A DNA stretch of 20,527 nt from CBDUVZ01 sp965370805 (GTDB lineage: Bacteria > Hydrothermota > Tepidihabitantia > Tepidihabitantales > Tepidihabitantaceae): the NCBI GenBank assembly GCA_965370805.1, contig CBDUVZ010000052.1, positions 1 to 20,527 of the forward strand. Direction: 5' to 3'. Of the stretch, positions 1-7,500 are shown one piece after another. Numbering within the stretch: position 1 is the first letter of the stretch; each line of letters begins with the position of its first letter. The notes beneath the pieces were generated by a model. The model had not been told where the DNA came from. It searched no databases and saw only the letters and a list, made by a program, of their open reading frames with translations. The translations under genes and the position numbers were made by a program.

Positions 1-16
1 CTCTGTTTGACATAGT

Positions 17-36
17 GAGTCTTCGTGGTAAGACTC
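17..36. repeat. Short perfect inverted repeat (7-bp stem, 6-base loop)
   Basis: GAGTCTT (17-23) pairs perfectly with AAGACTC (30-36) around the loop CGTGGT. There is no T-run on either side, so it is not a convincing intrinsic terminator. It lies in gene-free sequence packed with other short repeats and is probably part of that intergenic repeat family. Confidence 0.45.
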
Positions 37-56
37 CTCTCCGCTCCGGTCCTCAG

Positions 57-90
57 CCTTGGCGGTCTTGACGGCCTTGGCGGTTATCCC
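57..90. repeat. Interspersed 'ccttggcggt' repeat, copy 1
   Basis: This stretch contains two internal CCTTGGCGGT units (57-66 and near 75-84) and ends in GGTTATCCC. It is related to the stretch at 175-206, which ends CCTTGGTGGTTATTCC. Both look like degenerate members of a dispersed intergenic repeat. No reading frame here resembles a protein. Confidence 0.5.
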
Positions 91-94
91 AATT

Positions 95-166
95 CCGAAT
101 GCCGAGTGTCGAATGACGAATTCGGACTTCCGCCCTCATCTGTGTCCATCCGTGTTCATCCGTGGT
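95..166. repeat. Dispersed intergenic repeat, left copy
   Basis: The unit runs from CCGAATGCCGAG through GAATTCGG to CATCTGTGTCCATCCGTG and CCGTGGT. A second copy in the same orientation lies at 20436-20506. In both, a CCGAAT..ATTCGG portion is followed, after about ten bases, by the near-identical CCTCATCTGTGTCCATCCGT block. The two copies bracket the window's genes. No coding sense, transposase or conserved inverted ends are visible, so this looks like a non-autonomous dispersed repeat of unknown origin. Confidence 0.7.
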
Positions 167-174
167 AACTTCCT

Positions 175-206
175 CTTCGTGCTCTTGGTGCCTTGGTGGT
201 TATTCC
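175..206. repeat. Interspersed 'ccttggtggt' repeat, copy 2
   Basis: CTTCGTGCTCTTGGTGCC followed by TTGGTGGTTATTCC is related to the 57-90 repeat. It follows directly on the CATCCGTGGT end of the 95-166 repeat, giving a composite repeat cluster. Confidence 0.5.
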
Positions 207-243
207 GCTCCGCTCCGGACAGGCTTCGACGGCGGAGTCTGCC
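205..243. repeat. GC-rich REP-like element (CCGGACAGGCTTCGACGG core)
   Basis: The core CTCCGGACAGGCTTCGAC resembles the widespread intergenic repeat that reads EACPERS when translated on the opposite strand, and that peptide does appear on the minus strand here. Partial self-complementarity is visible (CTCCG with CGGAG). It lies just downstream of the activase stop codon, so it would form the 3' end of that transcript. The assignment to that repeat family rests on memory of the motif. Confidence 0.4.
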
Positions 244-250
244 CGGCGCT

Positions 251-1243
251 TCAGGCCTGATTTGCGGTCTCGGGCTGCGCCGAGCCGCTCAGGGCTTCGG
301 ACCATTTGCCGCACCGGTCCCCGTACCGGTCGATGACTTCCCCTTCCCGCAGCGTCTCGATGACTTCGCAGCGGTTCGGGCACCCGTCGCATTCGAACGC
401 CCTGGTCTCGAACTCCACGTCCGCGGTCTCGAACCCGCCGAACCTGGTCCCGGTCTCGTCCGCTTCTTCGGACGCCAGAATCGCGGCCCCGATTGCCCCC
501 ATGACCAGGAAATGCTCGGGCACGACGACCTTCTGTTCGAGCGTATCCTCGAACGCCTTGCGCACCCCGACGTTAGCCGCCACCCCGCCCTGGAAGAGTA
601 TCTTCGGCGCTATCTCCTTGCCCCGGGCAACGGTGTTCATGTAGTTCCGGACAATCGCATCGCAGAGCCCGGCGACAATCTCTTCGGTCGCAATCCCGAG
701 CTGGGCCTTGTGGATCATGTCGCTTTCCGCGAAGACCGTACACCGGCCCGCGATATTGGCGTGCTTTTCCGCCCGGAGCGCCAGGCCGCCGAACTCTTCA
801 ATCGGGATGCTCAGCCGCGCGGCCTGGTGGTCGAGGAAGCTGCCGGTTCCCGCGGCGCAGACCGTGTTCATCGCGAAGTCAACCGGTATGCCGTCCCGCA
901 GGATGATAATCTTCGAGTCCTGGCCCCCGATTTCGAGCACGGTCCGGGCCTCGGGATAGAACTGACCCGCGGCCACCGCGTGGGCGATAATCTCGTTCTT
1001 GACGATGTCGGCCTGGACCACCACCCCGGCGAGCCGCCGCGCCGACCCGGTCGTCCCGGCCCCGCGGATCTCCACGCCGGGACCGACCCGGTTCCCCAGC
1101 TCCCGCAGCAGTTGCTTGATTGACGCAATCGGGCTGCCCTGGGTCCGCAGGTAGCAGTCGGTAAGCACCCGGAACTCCTCGTCCACCACCACGCCTTTGG
1201 TGGAGATCGAACCGACGTCAATCCCGACGAAGGCGGTCGTCAC
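251..1243 (-). CDS. Acyl-CoA dehydratase activase-type ATPase (BcrAD/BadFG family)
   Basis: This 330-aa protein belongs to the ASKHA-fold activators that use ATP to push an electron into 2-hydroxyacyl-CoA dehydratase or benzoyl-CoA reductase type enzymes. Visible motifs are the phosphate-1 loop GIDVGSISTKG (residues 7-17), EIGGQDSK (104-111) and FQGGVAAN (217-224). Two cysteines fit the bridging [4Fe-4S] cluster of the HgdC dimer: C129 in NTVCAAGTG and C168 in GRCTVF, 39 residues apart as in HgdC. A C-terminal cysteine group (C285, C288, C292, C311) goes beyond minimal HgdC and resembles the tails of larger activase-related proteins. The start is GTG, preceded by AGAGGA. It is last in a three-gene unit, 9 bases after the upstream stop. 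The family call is firm. The electron acceptor is unknown because no classical dehydratase subunit is present. Confidence 0.9.
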   Translation of the reverse strand: MTTAFVGIDVGSISTKGVVVDEEFRVLTDCYLRTQGSPIASIKQLLRELGNRVGPGVEIRGAGTTGSARRLAGVVVQADIVKNEIIAHAVAAGQFYPEARTVLEIGGQDSKIIILRDGIPVDFAMNTVCAAGTGSFLDHQAARLSIPIEEFGGLALRAEKHANIAGRCTVFAESDMIHKAQLGIATEEIVAGLCDAIVRNYMNTVARGKEIAPKILFQGGVAANVGVRKAFEDTLEQKVVVPEHFLVMGAIGAAILASEEADETGTRFGGFETADVEFETRAFECDGCPNRCEVIETLREGEVIDRYGDRCGKWSEALSGSAQPETANQA

Positions 1244-1252
1244 CAGGGTCCT

Positions 1253-2311
1253 CTAGCCGTTGCCCGCACGTTTCCTCCGCTTCACCATGTCAACGAAAGC
1301 TTCGAGCCGGGTCAGCATGCCGGTCCGCGAGGTGTGCTCGTCGAACGACAGCGAGAGGACCGGCACCCCGGTCTCTTCGGACAGCTTCTGGAGCGCTTCC
1401 AGCGCGATATTCTCCGGCATGCACGTGAACGGAAATACGTGCACCAGCCCGTCCACTTTGTGATGCTCGACGAACCGGATTGCCTCGCCGACCGTCCGCA
1501 TCGCCTCGCCGCCCGGGCACTCGCGCAGGTATCGGTGGGCCAGGCGCCGGGAGCGGTGATAGCTGTAATCGACCTTGAGCATATGGAGCATGTGATGAAA
1601 CAGGCTGCGCTCGAAGAGCACATCGACGCCGAGCCGTCCCAGTTCCTTTTCGATTTCCTGGTTCGCGTACTGTTCGACCATGAAGTAAATCTCGCCGACC
1701 AGCCCGACGCGCAATCCGGGCGTCCGGCCGTTGATGTCGAACACGCCCGGCAGCAACCGCCGGGCGCGCCTGATCCCACTGATCGACCGCGCGCCTTCGA
1801 TCAACGCGACCGCGCGCCGCCGAGCCCCTTCGGCCGCCGGGAAATCAACCGCCCGCTTCCGGTTGAGCAGCACCCGGAACTCCTGGGTCAGCACGCTCTT
1901 CTCAATCAGCACGTAGACCGCGTGGATGACCCTGGTCGGCGACACCCCGAACACCGAGGGCATGAGTTCGAACAGGAAGCCGTACGGCGAGTACTGGCTG
2001 AACGGCACCACCCGGTAGTTCTTTCCCAACCTGCTCAGGGCCTTGTCCTGCAGGTAGTGGTAGTACCCGAGTCGGCATTTGCGGGCACCGGCGGCCATGA
2101 AAAACGTATCCGCGCCCAGTTCGAGCGCCTCGATGAAATTGCCCAGGGTAAGTTTGTACGGCATGCAGATCAGCTCCGGGGAATGCCTGACCCCGAGTTC
2201 GACCGTCCGCTTCGACGTCGGGGGCGGCAGAACCGCTTCGGCACCCAGGTCCTCGACAAAAGTCCGGAGCGCGTAGGTGTCGTATCCGAAATAGGGGAAC
2301 GATACCTTCAT
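1253..2311 (-). CDS. HgdB/COG3581-like activase-associated protein (large partner)
   Basis: This 352-aa protein resembles the 2-hydroxyglutaryl-CoA dehydratase D-component fold found in 'CoA protein activase' proteins. Its N-terminus, KVSFPYFGYDTYALRTFVED, and the early motif around C49 (ELICMPYKL) fit that family. Further cysteines at C79 (ARKCRLGYY), C265 and C297 (FPFTCMPEN) are candidate Fe-S ligands. Near the C-terminus, FDEHTSRTGMLTRLEAFVDM (323-342) matches LDEHTGTAGLVTRIEAFIEM in the upstream 297-aa protein, so the two are probably distant paralogues. The ATG start lies 15 bases after the upstream stop, and the activase follows 9 bases on. In other bacteria similar modules are fused in one very large polypeptide; here they are separate. 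No substrate can be named. Confidence 0.8.
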   Translation of the reverse strand: MKVSFPYFGYDTYALRTFVEDLGAEAVLPPPTSKRTVELGVRHSPELICMPYKLTLGNFIEALELGADTFFMAAGARKCRLGYYHYLQDKALSRLGKNYRVVPFSQYSPYGFLFELMPSVFGVSPTRVIHAVYVLIEKSVLTQEFRVLLNRKRAVDFPAAEGARRRAVALIEGARSISGIRRARRLLPGVFDINGRTPGLRVGLVGEIYFMVEQYANQEIEKELGRLGVDVLFERSLFHHMLHMLKVDYSYHRSRRLAHRYLRECPGGEAMRTVGEAIRFVEHHKVDGLVHVFPFTCMPENIALEALQKLSEETGVPVLSLSFDEHTSRTGMLTRLEAFVDMVKRRKRAGNG

Positions 2312-2326
2312 GCCGTCGGCTCGCTG

Positions 2327-3220
2327 TCAGGCTGCCCGGTGGCGGGCCTTATTCCGCTCCATCATCTCGATGAAAGCCTCGATCCTGGTCACGAGCCCGG
2401 CCGTCCCGGTATGCTCGTCGAGTATCAACTGCAGGAAGGGAATGCCCCGCTGCCGGGCTTCCTCACGCATGAACTCGGCCACCAGCGAGTCCGGCCCGCA
2501 GCCCATCGACACCACGACGCAGACGCCGTCCACTTTGTCCGCCAGGCTGTTGAACGCGTTGTAGAGTTCCCGTTCGTACACCCAGCGGATGTTCCGGGCG
2601 AACCCCCGGCGGCTGCGCAGTATCTCCAACGGCAGGTCCTCTTTGGTGAGCAGGTGGTAGCCGTAACCGGAGAAAGTCGATCTGATTGCATAGCTGACGT
2701 AGTCGTCCTGGAGGTTGTAGAAATGGCCGATCAGCGCGACGTGCTTGTCGCCCGGCACGTAGCCGAGCCTGCCGTTGCCGTGGGCGAGTTCGTGTCGGGA
2801 CCGGCGGAACGCACGCAGGACCCGCAGCGGGTTCGGGGTCACCTGCAGACCCCCGCGAAGATGAGGCAGGACGAGGCCGCCCTTGATTGTCGGTGCAATC
2901 AGTTCGGTCTCCCGGCCCAGCATCATCCGGACGATATCGACAATCCCGATCATCTTTGGACACGCGTACATGTGGTCCTCCAGCCAGACCATCCGCGGGA
3001 AGAAAATGGCGTCCACCCTGCCCGCAAGATCCAGCACGTGTCCGGCGACAATCTTGATCGGCAGGCAGACTTCGCTCGACACGCACCCCAGCCCCTTCTG
3101 CACCAGGACTTTGTCCGTCTTGCGGCTCACCACCACCTCAGCGCCCAGCTCGGTCAGGTATTTCTCCCAGAACCGGCCGTAGCGGTAGTAGAGCAGTGCC
3201 CGCGGGATACCGACGCGCAT
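2327..3220 (-). CDS. DUF2229-type activase-related protein (small partner)
   Basis: This 297-aa protein begins MRVGIPRALLYYRYGRFWEK, the hallmark opening of DUF2229 ('acyl-CoA dehydratase activase-related'). It continues with the cysteine-containing segment GCVSSEVCLPIKI (C46, C52) and has further cysteines at C87 (YACPKM), C234 and C241 (SMGCGPDS). These suggest an Fe-S cluster shared with the next protein. The C-terminal LDEHTGTAGLVTRIEAFIEM (268-287) is echoed in the downstream 352-aa protein. It heads the activase unit. The ATG lies only 6 bases after a TAGACT -10-like box and has no Shine-Dalgarno sequence, so the mRNA is probably leaderless. Family membership is well supported; the biochemical role is inferred from the neighbours. 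Confidence 0.82.
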   Translation of the reverse strand: MRVGIPRALLYYRYGRFWEKYLTELGAEVVVSRKTDKVLVQKGLGCVSSEVCLPIKIVAGHVLDLAGRVDAIFFPRMVWLEDHMYACPKMIGIVDIVRMMLGRETELIAPTIKGGLVLPHLRGGLQVTPNPLRVLRAFRRSRHELAHGNGRLGYVPGDKHVALIGHFYNLQDDYVSYAIRSTFSGYGYHLLTKEDLPLEILRSRRGFARNIRWVYERELYNAFNSLADKVDGVCVVVSMGCGPDSLVAEFMREEARQRGIPFLQLILDEHTGTAGLVTRIEAFIEMMERNKARHRAA

Positions 3221-3226
3221 TCGCCA

Positions 3227-3254
3227 AGTCTATTGGCTCCCCCTGTCAAGTCAA
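3227..3254 (-). promoter_or_regulatory. Promoter for the activase unit (leaderless type)
   Basis: On the minus strand, TTGACT (3249-3254), a 16-base spacer and TAGACT (3227-3232) are followed by 6 bases and then the ATG at 3220. The expected transcription start falls on or next to the ATG, and there is no Shine-Dalgarno sequence. An alternative -35 box, TTGACA, overlaps 5 bases downstream but would leave too short a spacer. Confidence 0.6.
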
Positions 3255-3272
3255 CCGGACCGACCGAACGAG

Positions 3273-4121
3273 TCAGCCGACCGGACGGCGACGCCGGAAC
3301 CGCGCCGGCTTCACCCCGACCCGGACCAGCAGTTCGACCGCGCGGTCCAGTCCCACGCCCAGGTCCGCGGGCCGGTGCGCATCCGAACCGACGGTGAAGG
3401 TCGACACCCCGGCGCGCCGCGCCAGCCCGACAATCCATTCCTCCGGATAAGGCTCGGCGTCGCCGCGCCTCATGGCCGAACTGTTCACCTCGATGCCGAC
3501 CCCGCATCCGGCAATCTGTTCGAGCACGGAATCGAGCCGCTCGGCGACCACCGCGGCGAACTCCGCTTCACCGGGCGTTCCGCGCCAGACCGGCAGCACG
3601 TACTTCCGGTAGATGTCGAGATGCGCAACGCAATCGAACAACCGGCTCCCGGCCGCGGCGTGCAGGTAGTCGAAATAGCGGTTCGCGACGTATGCCGCGC
3701 CCTTCGGCACCAGCAGCTCCTTCATCCGGCCGAGTTCGCGCGACCCGCTGATTGCAACGTGGTCCAGGCAGTGCACCGCCCCGAGCACGAAATCGAACTC
3801 ATGCCGGTCCAGGAAATCGCCGGCAAGCCCTTCCACCCCCATCTCATACCCCAGCTCGACACCCGCCCGGATGACGAGGTCGCCGAACTCCTCCCGCGCC
3901 GCCGCGATATCCTCAAGATAGGAGACCGACCAGTCGCTGCTCACCGGCCGCCGCTCGCCCCGCACGACAACCGACTCGAACTCAGCCCGCTCCGGGTCTG
4001 GCTCGAAATGGGTCGTGAAACAGAGCTCGGTGACACCGACTTCCCGCGCCCGCCGGCAGTAATCCCGGATGCTGCCGGTCGCATCTGGCGAATAATCCGG
4101 GTGGACGTGGTAGTCGATCAT
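3273..4121 (-). CDS. PHP-domain phosphoesterase (histidinol-phosphatase-like)
   Basis: This 282-aa PHP-fold metal-dependent hydrolase has the family motifs in order: DYHVHPDYSPDA (H5, H7), FTTHFEP (H38), GVELGYE (E89), GAVHCLD (H117), AHLDIYRKY (H167), EVNSSAMR and TVGSDAHRPADLG (D247, H249). Together these make a complete trinuclear metal site. Length and motifs fit the HisJ/HisK histidinol-phosphatase branch, which acts in the cytoplasm on histidinol phosphate. No other his genes are nearby, however, so another phosphate ester is possible. Its ATG overlaps the upstream stop by one base (TGATG), indicating translational coupling. It is the last gene of the long chain that starts at rpsM; the next unit has its own promoter. 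Confidence 0.85.
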   Translation of the reverse strand: MIDYHVHPDYSPDATGSIRDYCRRAREVGVTELCFTTHFEPDPERAEFESVVVRGERRPVSSDWSVSYLEDIAAAREEFGDLVIRAGVELGYEMGVEGLAGDFLDRHEFDFVLGAVHCLDHVAISGSRELGRMKELLVPKGAAYVANRYFDYLHAAAGSRLFDCVAHLDIYRKYVLPVWRGTPGEAEFAAVVAERLDSVLEQIAGCGVGIEVNSSAMRRGDAEPYPEEWIVGLARRAGVSTFTVGSDAHRPADLGVGLDRAVELLVRVGVKPARFRRRRPVG

Positions 4122-5872
4122 CAGTTCAACCCGAACTCAATCTGGCCGGCGACATCGAAGACCGGCGCGTCCCGCCAAGTGACGCCCAGCTTCAGACCCA
4201 GCCGGTTGCCCGACGACAGCTTCAGCCCGGGACTCAGACCGAAGCGCCAGGCCGATTCACTCGTCCCGAAGCTCGAACCGATTCGCATCGGGGCGTATTC
4301 ACGAAGGTACATCCTGACCCCGCTGCCGGCGATATCGAACCGGGCCGCGGTCAAAGCTCCCCATAGCCACCCGCATTCCACTCTCAACGCCAGCGCGGCC
4401 ATCCGCCCGCGACCGCTGCCCTGCTCCGGGTACTCATCCGCGGCGGTGAACCGAACATCCAGCCCGTCCTGTCCGAAACTGACATCCCAACGACTGGTCC
4501 GGGAGCGTCGCTGCTCCAGCTTGAAGCTGCGACCGACCTTCAACTCCAGCAGGAACCGGTTCAGCCGCTGGCCTAACTTGACTTCCATCCGGGCCGGCAG
4601 CGAATCGGCTTCGAAATCCCGATAGGTATTACCGCGGACAGCAACCCGAAACCCGGCCACTCGATACCCGACCCTTGCCCGGGCGTATAGCCGGTCCTTC
4701 CTGGAAGTCAGGCTGCGGCTCCGTCCAAGGGGAGCAAAGAACCTCGCACCGTACCCGACCAGTCCGAGGCCCGCGGAGACCCCCTGCCAGTCGCCGCTGA
4801 GTTCCAGTGCTCCCGACACGCCGCCGCCGGTCGAAGCCGCGGCCTCGACCCCGACCCGATACCCGCTCATCTTCGCATCCAGGCCCAGCCCGCCCGCGGC
4901 CAGCGAGCGACCGTGGAACGAAACAGCCGAATCCGCAGGCGCGAAGTCACGGCTGTAGCCGGTCCAGACGCCGTCGGCGCTGATGACTATATCTTTCCAC
5001 CGACCGGAGACCGCGGTCCCGAATGCGAGTTCGTCGACCGCGTCGCGCCCGGCAACGGATGCGGAATCGTCGTGCACCCCGCCGACCAGCCGGTCAACCG
5101 TGCCGTCGGAGTTCAGCCTGGCGTCCCGGCCGGCGTACGAACCGAACGCCGCCGCTCTCCAGCCCGGTCGAACCAGTTCAATCCCTGCTCCACGCAACGC
5201 CCGGGTCTCAAGCGCGGTCCGGACAAGTCTCAGATTCCCGGGACCTTTGACCCCGGCGTCCTGCCATGCACCGCTGCGGCGGTGCGGTCCGCTGAAAACC
5301 AGTCCCAGACCGCTGCCGAGCGTGAAATCACCAACAAGGACCCCGAACCCGTCTCGCCGGTAACCCAGACCCATCCCGACCCAATCGAGAACGTCGGCCT
5401 CTCCCCGATCCTTCTCCCAGACGGCCGCAGCCCGCCACGGCGCGCGGTCGATTGCGACGCGGCCGAACCCCGCCGCCCGGTCCCGGCCGAACGGCACCGT
5501 ATCGGCACGCAGCCGGAGCAACAGGTCGCCGGTCCAGTCAGGCTCTTCCCGGACCAGCGTAACCACCGGCGCAATCAGGGCAAGCCACTCCCGCGTCATA
5601 CCGGGCACGGTCAGCAACTGACCCGTGCTCTCGAAGCGCCCGAGTGAATCCCGTGTAGCGAGAATCTGACAGGCCAGGACCGGACTCAACCAGGGAATGG
5701 CCAGCAACTCATCGAGTGTCGCCCGGTTCAAGTCGACCGGGCGGGCCAACAGGAAAGCGGTTTCCTCCTGCAGCGCGGTCTCGTCCTCGTCCTGCAGCGC
5801 CTCCGGCGGCGACTCCCACCACTCCGGCAGGAAACCACAGACAAACACCAGGACTAACGCCACGAAGCCCAC
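4121..5872 (-). CDS. ComEA-type HhH protein with outer-membrane barrel-like domain
   Basis: This 583-aa protein starts with a hydrophobic export segment (residues 1-16), followed by an acidic linker. Next comes a ComEA-like helix-hairpin-helix pair, DLNRATLDELLAIPWLSP (47-64) through LGRFESTGQLLTVPGM (77-92). The remaining ~470 residues show alternating aromatic/glycine strands typical of beta-barrels, including VLVGDFTLGSGLGLVFSG, which is like the GDYSLNFGQGL segment of Bacteroidetes/Chlorobi HhH-barrel proteins. It probably resides in the outer membrane with a DNA- or protein-binding HhH in the periplasm. Function is unknown; DNA uptake is only one possibility. The GTG start overlaps the 3' end of the PorV-like gene by 19 bases, and its stop overlaps the PHP start. 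Confidence 0.7.
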   Translation of the reverse strand: MGFVALVLVFVCGFLPEWWESPPEALQDEDETALQEETAFLLARPVDLNRATLDELLAIPWLSPVLACQILATRDSLGRFESTGQLLTVPGMTREWLALIAPVVTLVREEPDWTGDLLLRLRADTVPFGRDRAAGFGRVAIDRAPWRAAAVWEKDRGEADVLDWVGMGLGYRRDGFGVLVGDFTLGSGLGLVFSGPHRRSGAWQDAGVKGPGNLRLVRTALETRALRGAGIELVRPGWRAAAFGSYAGRDARLNSDGTVDRLVGGVHDDSASVAGRDAVDELAFGTAVSGRWKDIVISADGVWTGYSRDFAPADSAVSFHGRSLAAGGLGLDAKMSGYRVGVEAAASTGGGVSGALELSGDWQGVSAGLGLVGYGARFFAPLGRSRSLTSRKDRLYARARVGYRVAGFRVAVRGNTYRDFEADSLPARMEVKLGQRLNRFLLELKVGRSFKLEQRRSRTSRWDVSFGQDGLDVRFTAADEYPEQGSGRGRMAALALRVECGWLWGALTAARFDIAGSGVRMYLREYAPMRIGSSFGTSESAWRFGLSPGLKLSSGNRLGLKLGVTWRDAPVFDVAGQIEFGLN

Positions 5873-6633
5873 ATCCCAATGACGTGCGTCTCCTTCAACT
5901 GGGGATGGAAGCGATAGGAGTAATCAACTGTCAGGATGCCGACGTTGATGCCCAGGCCGGCGCCGTACGTCAGGGGCCGGACTCCACCGCCGACCCGCAG
6001 GTGGAGCGGCGGTATCAACCGGAACTCCATGCCGAACGCAGCGCTCTCCTCGCTCTGGACCCGCCTCACGTCCAGCGCCAGCAGGAGCGCTTCCACCGGC
6101 TCAACTGAAGCCGCAACCAGCAGAACCCACGGCAGCTCGTCACCGTTGTCAAACCTGGGGACATTGACGCGAGAACACGCTGCGGCAAGACGGAAGACCC
6201 CGGAACTCCAGGCAAACCCGAGGTCGAACGCCGGAACCCCGTCGGCGCCATGACTGCCCATACCCACCGCCAGCCAGTGAATCCCGAGCCCTACGGTCAT
6301 ACCGGCAACCGGGCTGACGCCGAGATTCAACTGCAGGTCAGTCTCGCGGTAGGCGTCAAGCGACAGGCTGCTGATACTGACGCCGCCGGCCCAGCGGTTC
6401 CTTGCCACCACACCGCAGACCCGGCCCCAGTCAACACCGTGAAGCCCATACGGACGACTGTAGGCCGCACCGACCTGATAGCGTCCCCCTTCTGCAAACA
6501 GGGCAGGATTGTAGGCAAATAGATTCCGCCAGTCGGCAACCGCCCCGCCGGCGAGCATGGCGTCCGCCTTCCCGCCGGCGGGCTGATACTCAAACGCCGC
6601 AATCAACGAAAGCAGCGCAAGCAGAATACACAC
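5854..6633 (-). CDS. PorV/PorQ (UPF0164)-like outer-membrane beta-barrel protein
   Basis: This 259-aa protein has a short hydrophobic signal segment (about residues 1-13). The mature N-terminus, FEYQPAGGKADAMLAGG, followed by NLFAYNPALFA, matches the PorV/PorQ pattern in which a glycine-rich opening leads into 'NPA'. The rest is a run of amphipathic strands (for example GLHGVDWGRVCGVVARNR and GGVRPLTYGAGLGINVGIL). Relatives include components of type IX secretion and FadL-like barrels, so secretion or transport is possible but unproven. The chosen GTG start has only a weak ribosome site, and no in-frame ATG, GTG or TTG lies between it and the preceding in-frame stop. It follows the zinc-ribbon gene by 56 bases and overlaps the HhH/barrel gene, suggesting the two barrels are made together. 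Confidence 0.72.
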   Translation of the reverse strand: MCILLALLSLIAAFEYQPAGGKADAMLAGGAVADWRNLFAYNPALFAEGGRYQVGAAYSRPYGLHGVDWGRVCGVVARNRWAGGVSISSLSLDAYRETDLQLNLGVSPVAGMTVGLGIHWLAVGMGSHGADGVPAFDLGFAWSSGVFRLAAACSRVNVPRFDNGDELPWVLLVAASVEPVEALLLALDVRRVQSEESAAFGMEFRLIPPLHLRVGGGVRPLTYGAGLGINVGILTVDYSYRFHPQLKETHVIGMWASWR

Positions 6634-6689
6634 GGCTCGTAAGACGGACGAACACCGGAAACAGCAACCCGGGCGGAAGGACGCCTACA

Positions 6690-7040
6690 TCACTTGAGAT
6701 AGTAAAGAAAGCGACCACAGTTCGGACAGACCACCAGCTCGGTCCGGCACCTGACGGCCAGTTCGGAAGGCAGCTTGATGTAGCAACCGCTGCAGAACTC
6801 CTGAATCACCTGGACGACCACCCGGCCTCCGTAGCGCTTCATGATCCGCTCGTACTGGACCAGCAACCGGGAATCGACTTTCTTGGTCAGCTTGGCCCGC
6901 CCCTTCTCGGCCGTCCGGATGAATTCATCCGACGGCTTCACATCCTTGAACCCCACTGCCTGGTAGTGCTCCGTTTCGATGTCGCGCAGGATGTGGTCGA
7001 ACTCCTCAAGTGACCGCAGTGTCTCGATCTTCCGGTTCAT
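6690..7040 (-). CDS. Short C4 zinc-ribbon protein (DUF164/COG1579-like)
   Basis: This is a 116-aa protein whose C-terminal half carries a zinc ribbon: C83-S-G-C86 in FCSGCYIKLPSEL and C105-P-N-C108 in VVCPNCGRFLYYL. The order of hydrophobic residues, with LP after the first pair and GR-hydrophobic after the second, is that of the DUF164 zinc-ribbon family. Typical members are about 230-240 aa with a long N-terminal coiled coil; here only about 80 charged, mostly helical residues precede the ribbon, so this is a shortened form. The ATG overlaps the upstream EIIA stop in ATGA. Family members have been linked to ribosome or nucleic-acid contacts, but the role here is not established. Confidence 0.7.
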   Translation of the reverse strand: MNRKIETLRSLEEFDHILRDIETEHYQAVGFKDVKPSDEFIRTAEKGRAKLTKKVDSRLLVQYERIMKRYGGRVVVQVIQEFCSGCYIKLPSELAVRCRTELVVCPNCGRFLYYLK

Positions 7041-7495
7041 CGGATCTTTTCCTCAAGGGAACCTACCAACTCGATGAACTCCTGGGGCGTCTGCGGGTCG
7101 AACAGGCGCTTCTTCTTGGCCAGCTCCTGGCAGACCATCGCCACTCGCCCCAGTATCATCAGATACTGATTGCCCCGGTCCTGCGGAGGCGCCATAATCA
7201 GAAAGAACAGATGAGCCGGTTTCTTGTCGATCGAGTTGAAGTCGATACCCTTGGTTGACCTGCCCACTGCGATTTCGAGCTTGTCGATAAGCAGTGAACG
7301 CCCGTGCGGAATTGCGATGCCCTTTCCGATACCAGTCGAGCCCAGTTCCTCCCGTTTCAGCAGTGTCTGCAGAAGGGGATCGGCCCCCTCCTCCTGCTTG
7401 ACCATTGCGACCAGTCCCCGAAGCACGTCCATCTTCCTGCGGCCTTTGATATCAAGGTTCACGCGTTCAGGATCGAGCAAAGACGCCAGGTTCAA
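7037..7495 (-). CDS. PTS EIIA domain protein (fructose/nitrogen type, PtsN-like)
   Basis: This 152-aa single-domain EIIA protein of the mannitol/fructose family has its phosphoacceptor histidine, H64, in GIAIPHGRS. The N-terminal pattern (LLDPERVNLDIKGRRKMDVL) and the later HLFFLIMAPPQDRGNQYL and LGRVAMVCQEL fit stand-alone PtsN-like regulators rather than a sugar permease subunit. No EIIB/EIIC is nearby. It probably receives phosphate from HPr or NPr and regulates other proteins. The start is TTG at 7495, five bases after a strong AGGAGGT; no ATG fits the conserved N-terminus. It ends in an ATGA overlap with the zinc-ribbon gene. Confidence 0.85.
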   Translation of the reverse strand: MNLASLLDPERVNLDIKGRRKMDVLRGLVAMVKQEEGADPLLQTLLKREELGSTGIGKGIAIPHGRSLLIDKLEIAVGRSTKGIDFNSIDKKPAHLFFLIMAPPQDRGNQYLMILGRVAMVCQELAKKKRLFDPQTPQEFIELVGSLEEKIR

Positions 7496-7500
7496 TCAAT

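Noticed and set aside
17..36. Intrinsic terminator at the left edge
   Set aside because: The stem is perfect but only 7 bp, not especially GC-rich, and lacks a U-run on either strand.
1..250. CRISPR array in the repeat-rich left end
   Set aside because: The repeats are degenerate, of different types and not regularly spaced with unique spacers.
59..1123. 354-aa plus-strand open frame over the activase gene
   Set aside because: It lies opposite the strongly supported activase and its translation is rich in Pro, Arg and Asp with no family motif. It is a GC-driven antisense shadow.
1334..3397. 687-aa plus-strand open frame
   Set aside because: It spans the opposite strand of two real genes and their junction. 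It has no recognisable motifs and is composition-driven.
3375..4625. 416-aa plus-strand open frame
   Set aside because: It runs opposite the PHP gene and the end of the HhH-barrel gene. The PHP motifs on the minus strand are decisive.
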